Of a DNA stretch of 8,681 bases, positions 1 to 5,702 are shown piece by piece. Position 1 is the first letter of the stretch; each line of letters opens with the position of its first letter. The position numbers were made by a program, and so were the translations under genes. Under the pieces are notes generated by a model. That model was not told the origin of the DNA and did not search any database. It worked only from the letters and a program-made list of their open reading frames with translations. The DNA lies in contig DASCRM010000066.1 in assembly GCA_034406555.1 (NCBI GenBank), forward strand, positions 1 to 8,681, in the 5' to 3' direction. Origin of the DNA: SHYR01 sp034406555 (GTDB lineage: Bacteria > Chloroflexota > Dehalococcoidia > UBA2979).

Positions 1-72
1 AATGGGTCGGAACTGTTGATGCTGATGAGCACCGACCGGTTGAAAAGCGCCGGTTTCAAATACGAATTAGTG

Positions 73-148
73 TGGCGCGCCGGGAAGGATTCGAACCCTC
101 GACCCTCAGATCCGAAGTCTGATGCTCTATCCACTGAGCTACCGGCGC
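73..148 (-). tRNA. tRNA-Arg (anticodon UCG)
   Basis: The complement folds into a full cloverleaf. The acceptor stem is GCGCCGG/CCGGCGC (148-142 with 83-77), the D-stem GCTC/GAGC (139-136 with 127-124), the anticodon stem TCAGA/TCTGA (122-118 with 110-106), and the T-arm GAGGG TTCGAAT CCTTC (100-84, one G-U pair). The 7-nt loop CTTCGGA places TCG at the anticodon (115-113), which reads CGA arginine codons. The discriminator is G76 and the CCA end is encoded (75-73). An AT-rich patch at 158-163 on the complement (TTAAAT) could be its -10 box, but that is weak. Its neighbour is an integrase remnant, so this tRNA probably served as an integration site. Confidence 0.97.
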
Positions 149-238
149 GTGCAAGAGATTTAAGTTCGGATTAGCCGTTTCGTCCCGCTGCGGTGCCAGA
201 CTTCGCACCGTTTGACAGCAGATATGACAGCAACGCGG
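149..238. other. possible remnant attachment-site region between integrase stop and tRNA
   Basis: This 90-bp stretch separates the integrase remnant from the tRNA gene. It contains an exact 8-bp direct repeat TGACAGCA at 213-220 and 225-232 (12-bp period) and an inverted repeat CGGTGC/GCACCG (191-196 with 205-210, 8-nt loop). Short direct repeats beside an int gene are typical of arm-type integrase binding sites, and the hairpin could be the terminator of int. No second copy of a tRNA segment, which would mark attL/attR, is present in this window. The assignment as an att region is inference from position and repeats. Confidence 0.35.
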
Positions 239-637
239 TTACGCTCCTGCCCACAACAGCTTCCCGACCCTATCCGTGGCGTCCTTCGACAACTCAGGCA
301 TGACATGGCCGTAGATGTTCGCCGTGGTGCCGATCTCGGAGTGACCGAGAACCTCCATCACGACGCGAAGCGAGACGCCCTCAGCCAGCATAGATGAGGC
401 TGCCGCGTGGCGCAGGTCGTGGAACCTCTGTCTGGTGCTGGTGGGGATTATCCCGGACGCCAGACGAACACGGTCAGTTCGAGCAGCCATCATCCCAAGC
501 GTCGCCATGACCTCAGCCCCAGCTACTTCGCCACAGACCACCGTGTCATAGCCAAGTTCCTCAGCCTCTACCGCGATCTGCACAAAGTCATTGGCTGAGA
601 GACCGTCATCGACGGGCATAGTGACGCCTACTCTCAC
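239..637 (-). pseudogene. chimeric ORF: luciferase-like monooxygenase N-terminus fused to tyrosine recombinase C-terminus
   Basis: The ORF encodes 132 residues from a GTG at 637, preceded by a good Shine-Dalgarno sequence (GGAGGG, about 8 nt upstream). The frame runs a further 42 codons upstream, but that part looks non-coding. Residues 1-69 match the first beta/alpha units of luciferase-like, F420- or FMN-dependent oxidoreductases (start VRVGVTMP, then LGYDTV and TDRVRLASGI). From about residue 70 (nt ~430) it is the end of a phage-type tyrosine recombinase: HDLRH with the HxxR pair (His73, Arg76), LGHS (His99), and nucleophile Tyr109 in NIYGHVMP. The first catalytic Arg and the core- and arm-binding domains are missing, so it cannot recombine DNA. 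The oxidoreductase part stops where the intact homologue at 4550-5551 reads YSR|TPAAL, so most of its barrel is gone too. It is best read as a deletion scar of an element integrated at the adjacent tRNA. Whether the chimera is expressed is unknown. Confidence 0.8.
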
Positions 638-867
638 CGTTGAAACCCTCCGGCACAGTGAGGACTCAGGAACCTGCCTGCTGAGGGACGAGTACACGGA
701 CGCACGGGCGCTTCCCGGGCGCCCCGAGCCAAAGACCCGAAGCGGGCGAAGGCGAAAGCGCATCCGTGAACACGGGTCGGTTGGCCCTGGTCAAACTCGT
801 AAGTCGAGGACTTTTAACACTTTGATCTCGTGGACACAGCCACAGAGACTGCTCTTGAGGACGGAAT
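638..867. other. divergent intergenic region
   Basis: This 230-bp gap lies between the minus-strand chimera and the plus-strand CotH gene and should hold both promoters. Seen directly: the Shine-Dalgarno sequence of the chimera at about 646-651, a GC hairpin GGGCGC/GCGCCC (706-711 with 719-724), a small AAGTC/GACTT hairpin (801-805 with 809-813) followed by TTTT, and GAGG at 857-860, 7 nt before the CotH ATG. I see no convincing -35/-10 pair on either strand and no credible gene. Confidence 0.5.
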
Positions 868-2571
868 ATGAAAGCAGATGCACCGTTGGTCATCATAATG
901 GTCGCTGTCTTTGGATTAGCCTTGATGGGCTGCAGTGGCGACAGCAGCAGTGGCTCGCAAACCGAAACCGGTGATACCGGCGGTACCACCACCGGTGCTG
1001 CTACGGCGACGCCCACTCCCACTCCTTCCCCGACGCCGACTCCAACCCCCAGCCCTGGCCCAACCAACACGCCGACGCCCTCGCCCAGTCCCACGGTCAC
1101 AGCCGCTCCAAACGCGAGCCCCACGGCTTCGGCCTCGCCGACGGCGACCGGCACCGGCACCGCGAGTCCCACGCCGACGGCCGTGGAGGAGCCGGGCAGA
1201 CCGGAAGGGTGGACGACCGAGACGCACTCCAAGGCCGCCGACCCGAATCACGACGAGGTGTTCAGCGATACGGAGGTGAAACGCATCGACATCGTCTTCA
1301 GCGCCGACGAGTGGGACACGATGATGGCGGACATGACCGAGATCTACGGTGAGCCGGACGGAGGTGGACCCGGCGGTCCGCCGCCGCCGCCGCCGGACGG
1401 AGGTGGACCCGGCGGTCCGCCGCCGCCGCCGCCGGACGGAGGTGGACCCGGCGGTCCGCCGCCGCCGCCGCCGGGCGGGTTTTCGGACCAGGATCCCGTC
1501 TTCGTTCCCGCCGAGATCCATTACGGAGACAAGACCTGGACCAACGTAGGGGTGCGGTTCAAGGGCAGCTCCAGCCTCCTGTCTCCGTGGAGCAGCGGCA
1601 ACCTCAAGCTGTCCTTCAAGCTGGATTTCGATGAGTTCGAGGACACCTTCCCGGAAATCGACAACCAGAGGTTTTTCGGCTTCAAGAAGCTGAGCCTGAA
1701 GAACAACTTCGACGACCCGTCGTTCGTCCGAGAGAAGGTGATGGCCGATGTGTTCGCCGACGCGGGGATGGTGGTCTCGCGCACTGCGTTCTACGCCGTC
1801 TACGTGGACCGCGGCGAGGGCCCGGAGTACTTCGGCCTGTACACCATGGTGGAAGAGGTGAACGACACGGTATTAGATACCCAGTACGGCAACGACGACG
1901 GCAATATCTACAAGCCCGACGGCCCGTCCACCCAGTTCTCTGCCGAGTCGTTCGACGAAGCTGAGATGGTGAAGCAGAACAATAAGACTGAGGCCGATTT
2001 CAGCGACGTCCAGGCGCTGCTGGCCGCGCTTCACGACGACACCCGGACGACGGATCCGGCGACCTGGCGCCAGGGGCTGGACGCGGTGTTCGACACCGAC
2101 GTGTTCCTGCAGTACCTGGCCGTCAATGGGATCGGGCAGAACTGGGACACCTACGGACGCATGACCCACAACTACTATTTGTACAACCGGCCCGAGACCT
2201 CGCGGCTGACCTGGATCCCCTGGGACAACAACGAGGCGCTGCAGACCGGCAAGAGTGGCGGCGCGCTGCCGTTGGATTTTGCCGGCCTTCAGACCGCGAC
2301 CTGGCCGCTGATCGGCTTCCTGTACGCCGACCCGGTCTACCGCGCGACCTACGAGGAGTACCTCCAGCAGACCATCGACGACGCCTTCACGGTGGCGGGT
2401 ATGCACGCCCGGTACGACGCCTACCAGACGCTGATCGAGCCCTATGCGACGACCGAGCGGCCGGGATTCACGTTCCTGAACAACGCCGCCGCGTTCGACT
2501 CCGCCTTCACGACGTTGCGCAACCACGCCGAGTCTCGCGTCGCGGCCACCCAGAGCTACCTGTCCCAGTAG
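868..2571 (+). CDS. CotH-kinase-family lipoprotein
   Basis: The protein has 567 residues. Residues 1-21 are a signal peptide ending in the lipobox LMGC with lipidated Cys22, so it is predicted to be anchored on the outer face of a membrane. Residues 44-106 are a Thr/Pro/Ser linker of TP and SP repeats. The CotH domain starts near 135 (VKRIDIVFSADEW) and continues with VGVRFKGSSS (227-236), KLSLKNNFDD (274-283), REKVMADVFADAG (288-300), YFGLYTMVEEVN (321-332), NIYKPDG (346-352), and the NYYLYN...WIPWDNNEAL block (435-458). Asp453 in PWDNN sits where the family has its metal-binding, DFG-like Asp. The family includes the Bacillus spore-coat protein kinase CotH; in non-sporulating bacteria its substrates are mostly unknown. 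Residues 164-202 are three identical 13-residue DGGG/PGG/hexaproline repeats inserted in the first part of the domain. The ATG at 868 is supported by GAGG 7 nt upstream. The gene stands alone on its strand. A kinase role is inferred from the family. Confidence 0.88.
   Translation: MKADAPLVIIMVAVFGLALMGCSGDSSSGSQTETGDTGGTTTGAATATPTPTPSPTPTPTPSPGPTNTPTPSPSPTVTAAPNASPTASASPTATGTGTASPTPTAVEEPGRPEGWTTETHSKAADPNHDEVFSDTEVKRIDIVFSADEWDTMMADMTEIYGEPDGGGPGGPPPPPPDGGGPGGPPPPPPDGGGPGGPPPPPPGGFSDQDPVFVPAEIHYGDKTWTNVGVRFKGSSSLLSPWSSGNLKLSFKLDFDEFEDTFPEIDNQRFFGFKKLSLKNNFDDPSFVREKVMADVFADAGMVVSRTAFYAVYVDRGEGPEYFGLYTMVEEVNDTVLDTQYGNDDGNIYKPDGPSTQFSAESFDEAEMVKQNNKTEADFSDVQALLAALHDDTRTTDPATWRQGLDAVFDTDVFLQYLAVNGIGQNWDTYGRMTHNYYLYNRPETSRLTWIPWDNNEALQTGKSGGALPLDFAGLQTATWPLIGFLYADPVYRATYEEYLQQTIDDAFTVAGMHARYDAYQTLIEPYATTERPGFTFLNNAAAFDSAFTTLRNHAESRVAATQSYLSQ
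1357..1473 (+). repeat. 3 x 39-bp perfect tandem repeat within the CotH gene
   Basis: Three nucleotide-identical 39-bp units start at 1357, 1396 and 1435, in frame with the gene. Each encodes 13 residues: Asp, three Gly, Pro, two Gly and six Pro. Identity at every synonymous position means recent expansion or ongoing homogenisation. The unit ends in a (CCG)n run, so slippage or unequal exchange could change the copy number by whole units without breaking the frame. Confidence 0.97.
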
Positions 2572-2878
2572 GCCGCCCCTTCCTCGATCAGTACGAGGTC
2601 CACCTCAAGGAGTTCACGCCCGGGCTCGTGAGCGAAAAGGCGATCGCCCTCCCGTAGTCAGACCTCACGCTCATCTCGGCGACGGGCGACCCTCCGAAAG
2701 GAATGAGGCTGACGCCGCGTCTGCTCGGCCAACAGCAGCGATGCGCACGGGCGTCGCAGGCAGGCATCGTCATCATCGAATCTTTGAGCTGAGGCCGAGG
2801 TGCACCTCGCGCAGGCCAGACGGTTGGATGCGATGAGAGCGGCTAAACTACGACCGCGGGTGTTACGAGGAGGACGAG
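2572..2878. other. intergenic region with one possible coding remnant
   Basis: This stretch of about 300 bp lies between the CotH stop and the first hydrolase. At 2583-2654 the plus strand reads a protein-like run of 24 codons (LDQYEVHLKEF...) ending in TAG at 2655, with no start or ribosome binding site of its own; it may be the worn tail of a lost gene. A 62-codon minus-strand ORF (2588-2776) has Cys-, Arg- and Ser-rich composition and no recognisable domain, so I do not call it. A TAAACT at 2844-2849 could be the -10 box of the hydrolase pair, but no good -35 is seen at normal spacing. AGGAGG at 2868-2873 is the ribosome binding site of the next gene. Confidence 0.4.
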
Positions 2879-3247
2879 ATGGCGTTGGTCCAAGCCGGTG
2901 ACGTGCAGCTGGAGTACTTGGACGAGGGTTCCGGCGACAACGTCGCCGTACTCATCCACGGCGCGGGCCTATCCGCCCGCATCTGGCACACCGTGCAAAA
3001 GGAGCTGGCAGAAGGCGGTATCCGCTCGCTGGCTATCGGCACGCGCGGGGCAGGCGGCTCTGACCACACGGAGAACGACGAGGATTACCACCCGGCGAAC
3101 TACGCGAGGGACCTAGCCACAGCGGTAACCGAGCTGGGCCTGCGAGGGGACATCGAAGACATGCTGGACGTGTTCGCTTCGGCCACCGGCGAGCCATGGG
3201 TGCGTGAGCCCGTGGAGAGCACCGGGCCGGCTAGGAGTGCGCGCTGA
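2879..3247 (+). CDS. truncated alpha/beta hydrolase paralogue (catalytic residues lost)
   Basis: The protein has 122 residues. The ATG is well supported by AGGAGG 5 nt upstream. Residues 1-88 are the start of an alpha/beta hydrolase: strands around EYLDEG and NVAVLIHGAG (oxyanion-hole motif HGAG at 27-30), the GTRGAGGSD loop (54-62), and the helix YARDLATAVTELGL (75-88), which normally leads straight into the nucleophile elbow GxSxG. Here the sequence jumps after about residue 88 to a 34-residue tail (DIEDMLDVFASATGEPW...) with no Ser elbow, acid or catalytic His. It is less than half of the usual ~260-280 residues. The HGAG motif sits at the same residue numbers in the next gene, so the two look like tandem paralogues, this one with an internal in-frame deletion. 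Its TGA overlaps the ATG of the next gene by 1 nt. It is probably not an active hydrolase; being a decaying gene or a translational leader for its neighbour are both possible. Confidence 0.6.
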   Translation: MALVQAGDVQLEYLDEGSGDNVAVLIHGAGLSARIWHTVQKELAEGGIRSLAIGTRGAGGSDHTENDEDYHPANYARDLATAVTELGLRGDIEDMLDVFASATGEPWVREPVESTGPARSAR

Positions 3248-4041
3248 TGCCACATCTCGAACTCGATGGCGGATTCCAGTTGTTCTACGAGGTGCGGGGC
3301 TCCGGGCCGGCGGTGATGTTCGCGCACGGGGCCGGCGGCAACGCTCTTGCCTGGTGGCAGCAGGTCGCAACCTTCAGCGAGCGCTTCACGACAATCACCT
3401 TCGACCACCGCGCCTTCGGTCGGTCGCCCGACATCGAGGACGGCCCCGGACGCATCGCGTTCGGCACGGACACGAATGCACTGCTGGAGCATCTGGAGGT
3501 CGAGCGGGTGCACTTCGTCGCTCACTCGATGGGCGGGCGCACGGCCGCAGGGCTACTGCGCCGCTGCCCGGAACGGATCGCCTCGTTCACCTTCTCCGGC
3601 ACCAACGGCGGCACCGTCGACGAGCGGTCGAGGGCGCGGCGGGCCGAGCTGCAGGAAGAGGGCTTCTACGAAGGCTCGCTGCTGCGGCGCGCGATGGCGG
3701 ACGACTTCTACGAAGACTCGCCCGGGTTCGCGTTCCTCTACCGCCAGCTCCGCGGCATCAATCCGCCGAGGCCCAAGGACTTCCTGGCGCCGACGGCACG
3801 CATGATCAACTACCGAGGCTCGATGGCTTCTTCGCTCGTCGAGTCGGGCCTGCCGCTGCTCTGGATCGTCGGCGAGCACGACCGTGTGGTCGCACGCGAA
3901 CTGATCGAGCGGTCGCACGAGCTGACGCCGGGATCACGCTTCCACGTTGTCGGCGACGCCGGGCACTCTGCGTACTTCGAGCGGCCCAACGACTGGAACG
4001 AGGCCGTGCTCAACTTCATCGATGGGGTTGAAGCCGGCTAA
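3247..4041 (+). CDS. alpha/beta hydrolase
   Basis: The protein has 264 residues, a normal length for a single-domain alpha/beta-fold hydrolase. HGAGG (27-31) forms the oxyanion hole, DHRAFGRS (53-60) is the usual loop after strand 4, VAHSMGG (91-97) is the nucleophile elbow with Ser94, GEHDRVV (209-215) carries the acid Asp212, and GDAGHSAYFE (236-245) carries the base His240. The triad is therefore complete. Residues ~115-185 form a helical cap, which decides the substrate and cannot be read from sequence. There is no signal peptide, so it should be cytoplasmic. Family members cleave esters, lactones, C-C bonds or halides, and I cannot choose between them. The start ATG overlaps the preceding TGA (TGATG), with AGGAG at 3233-3237, so translation is probably coupled to the truncated paralogue. 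It converges on the DinB-like gene with a 19-nt gap. Confidence 0.88.
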   Translation: MPHLELDGGFQLFYEVRGSGPAVMFAHGAGGNALAWWQQVATFSERFTTITFDHRAFGRSPDIEDGPGRIAFGTDTNALLEHLEVERVHFVAHSMGGRTAAGLLRRCPERIASFTFSGTNGGTVDERSRARRAELQEEGFYEGSLLRRAMADDFYEDSPGFAFLYRQLRGINPPRPKDFLAPTARMINYRGSMASSLVESGLPLLWIVGEHDRVVARELIERSHELTPGSRFHVVGDAGHSAYFERPNDWNEAVLNFIDGVEAG

Positions 4042-4060
4042 CTGCCTCGGCTGCCCCGCC

Positions 4061-4537
4061 TCAGTCCGGCCATGCCGCGTCCGCGAGTTCGTTCAGGTGC
4101 TCGCGGTAGTGGTCGCCCATGTTCAGGTCGGCCCACTGGTGGGTGTGTTCGGTGACCCCGCCCGGCCAGGTGCGTGTCGACTCGGCCCACTGCGCCTCGG
4201 TCAGCGCAGCGAGGTACGACCTCAGTCGCTCGTGCGACGCCTCGCAGCGGTCGCGCGCCTGCGAGGGGATGAGCGCCGAGTCCTCCGCGAACCACCGCGC
4301 GTTCCACTCGTCGAAATCCGATCGTGAGATCGGCTCCCGACCCTCGTCGATCGCACGGATGCCCTCGAGCTTGTGATCGTACCAGTGGGCGATGTGCGCG
4401 AGCACGTCCTTACCCGACCACTGCGACCCGCTGGCCCCGCGGCGTGCGAGCTGCTCGTCGCTCAACGCGCCGAGCTTCGCCCAGAGGGCGTCCCACAGCT
4501 TGTCGCTCTGCCGCAGGAACTGCTCGCGGTCGGGCAC
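4061..4537 (-). CDS. DinB/mycothiol-maleylpyruvate-isomerase-like four-helix protein
   Basis: The protein has 158 residues, starting at GTG 4537. Helix 1 runs around residues 4-33 (FLRQSDKLWDALWAKLGALS), helix 2 is WSGKDVLAHIAHWYDHKLEGI (40-60), helix 3 spans about 93-112, and helix 4 contains GDHYREHLNELAD (141-153). The His-based metal site of the DinB/YfiT fold is recognisable: His48 in helix 2 plus the HxxxH pair His143/His147 in helix 4. Members include bacillithiol- or mycothiol-dependent transferases and isomerases as well as ClbS-like self-protection enzymes; the exact reaction cannot be told. The GTG start lies 12 nt after the stop of the luciferase-like oxidoreductase on the same strand, without a strong ribosome binding site. 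The two genes are therefore probably one operon with translational reinitiation, and the protein may act on the same substrate. Confidence 0.75.
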   Translation of the reverse strand: MPDREQFLRQSDKLWDALWAKLGALSDEQLARRGASGSQWSGKDVLAHIAHWYDHKLEGIRAIDEGREPISRSDFDEWNARWFAEDSALIPSQARDRCEASHERLRSYLAALTEAQWAESTRTWPGGVTEHTHQWADLNMGDHYREHLNELADAAWPD

Positions 4538-4549
4538 GGTCGCCGATGG

Positions 4550-5551
4550 TTACCCGGCGAGCTTGCGGAAGATCTCTGCGCGCTTCTTCGGGTCCTGCTC
4601 CTGCACGTTCACGCCGTGGAGCGTGTAGCCGGCGTCCTGCGCCTCTTCCATCCACTCGACGCACTCTTCGACGGAGCCCGCGACGCCCAGACCATCGACC
4701 AACGCGTCCGGCACGGCCTCGACGCCAGCGGTCGAACCGCCCTCGCGCCATGCGGCGCGGACAGCGTTCGCCTCGTCGGCGTAGCCCATGCGTACGAAGT
4801 GCTCGAAGTAGAAGTCGCCCATGCGTGCGATGTAGAAGGCCGCACCGGCGGCCGTGCCCTGTCGGGCGCGCTCCGGGTCGTCCGTCACGGTCACGTTGCT
4901 GCTGGAGCGGATCGTGACGTCATCGAAACTGCGCCCGCCGATCTCGACGGCCTCGCGGAACGGCCTGACCTGGTCGGCCCACTGCTCCTTCGGCGTGAAG
5001 ATCGGGAACCAGCCATCGGCGAGTTCCGCAGCCATCAGCACCGACTTCGGCGTGATCGAAGCGAGGAAAATCGGGATGTGCCTGCGTGGTAGCGTGATGT
5101 CGCGCAGCGTGAAGCCGCGCTCCATGCCCTTGAAGTAGAAGCCATCGTGCTTCAGCGGCTCGTCCGCGATCAGCGTGTTGATGATTTCGATGTACTCACG
5201 CATGCGAGTGAGTGGGCGGCCGAAGGGCACGCCGTGGAAGTGGTCGGTGACGTTCGCGCTGGTGGTGCCCAGCCCCATGATCATCCGTCCGTCGGTCAGT
5301 TCGTCCAGCGTCCCGAAGTGCTGGGCGAGCGCGGCGGGCGTCCGCGAGTAGATGTTCACGATCGAGGTGCCGAGCTTCACGTTGTTCGTCTCGTGAGCGA
5401 GGATCGCGAGCGTCGTGAACGCGTCCCGGCCCCACGCCTCAGCGGCAAAGATCGAGTCGACGCCGCTGTCGTCGGCGATCTTCGCCTGTTCGACGACGCC
5501 GTCCATGCTGAAGCCGCCCTGCCAGTTCAGTCCGATGCTAATCCGTCGCAT
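4550..5551 (-). CDS. luciferase-like monooxygenase (F420/FMN-dependent oxidoreductase)
   Basis: I use the ATG at 5551 (333 residues; MRRISIGLNW) because AGGGGGAG lies directly upstream. An in-frame ATG at 5566 would add five residues but has no ribosome binding site. Landmarks of the TIM-barrel luciferase-like family appear in order: AKIADDSGVDSIFAAEAWGRDAF-type strand/helix (23-45), the VKLGTSIVNIYSRTPAALA segment (58-76), TLDELTDGRMIMGLG (81-95), the HGVPFGRPLTRMREYIEII region (106-124), and IPIFLAS...AAELADGWFPIF in the second half. Length is typical for the F420-dependent methylene-H4MPT reductase-like branch. Such enzymes transfer hydride with F420 or oxidise substrates with reduced flavin; cofactor and substrate are inference. 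A second, truncated member of this family sits in the chimera at 239-637. It is followed at 12 nt by the DinB-like gene. Confidence 0.9.
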   Translation of the reverse strand: MRRISIGLNWQGGFSMDGVVEQAKIADDSGVDSIFAAEAWGRDAFTTLAILAHETNNVKLGTSIVNIYSRTPAALAQHFGTLDELTDGRMIMGLGTTSANVTDHFHGVPFGRPLTRMREYIEIINTLIADEPLKHDGFYFKGMERGFTLRDITLPRRHIPIFLASITPKSVLMAAELADGWFPIFTPKEQWADQVRPFREAVEIGGRSFDDVTIRSSSNVTVTDDPERARQGTAAGAAFYIARMGDFYFEHFVRMGYADEANAVRAAWREGGSTAGVEAVPDALVDGLGVAGSVEECVEWMEEAQDAGYTLHGVNVQEQDPKKRAEIFRKLAG

Positions 5552-5604
5552 CACTCCCCCTCGCATCCGCGGCGGCGATGCCGTCGCTCAAGTTTCGCTG
5601 CGCG

Positions 5605-5610
5605 AGTATA
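5605..5610 (-). promoter_or_regulatory. candidate -10 box of the oxidoreductase operon
   Basis: The complement reads TATACT, matching 5 of 6 positions of TATAAT. It lies 54 nt before the ATG at 5551, which would leave a leader of about 45 nt. No clear -35 hexamer is found at 16-18 nt. The gap between the upstream RG-box gene and this operon (about 150 nt) fits a separate promoter. Confidence 0.45.
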
Positions 5611-5634
5611 GGGCGAGGTGCGGCGGCAGGACAG

Positions 5635-5664
5635 GTGCATCGGCCCCGGCACGCGCCGATGTAC
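5635..5664. terminator. hairpin between RG-box gene and oxidoreductase gene
   Basis: The inverted repeat GTGCATCGGC/GCCGATGTAC (5635-5644 with 5655-5664, 10-nt loop) gives seven perfect core pairs and two more beyond one G-U (plus strand) or A-C (minus strand) position. It sits about 40 nt past the stop of the RG-box gene. There is no T-run on either strand, so it may be a transcription-end stem without U-tract, or an operator near the downstream promoter. Confidence 0.35.
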
Positions 5665-5702
5665 AGCGAACGACTGACGGTGCGAAGCGTGGGATCGAGG
5701 TG

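Noticed and set aside
40..59. TTGAAA/TTTCAA inverted repeat as terminator of the tRNA
   Set aside because: Only 6 AT-rich pairs with an 8-nt loop and no U-tract on the complement.
1..72. Open frame 1 from the window edge (protein-like ...TDRLKSAGFKYELVW...) as the 3' end of a gene
   Set aside because: It runs straight through the antisense of the tRNA without a stop until well past it, and no family is recognisable; too short to support a call.
638..763. Upstream 42 codons of the chimeric ORF (start at 763)
   Set aside because: Arg/Ser-rich composition with no luciferase-like match; the GTG at 637 has a proper ribosome binding site and begins where the family begins.
916..1521. Arg-rich minus-strand and second plus-frame ORFs across the CotH linker and repeats
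   Set aside because: They mirror the GC-rich Pro/Thr and Gly/Pro codons of the CotH gene, which has a lipobox and family motifs.
3204..4031. 275-codon plus-strand ORF overlapping the second hydrolase
   Set aside because: It is a frame shadow: Arg/Ala/Gly-rich, no domain, while the other frame has a complete catalytic triad.
4373..5092. 239-codon plus-strand ORF antisense to the oxidoreductase and DinB-like genes
   Set aside because: It spans two genes with clear families on the other strand and shows no motif itself.
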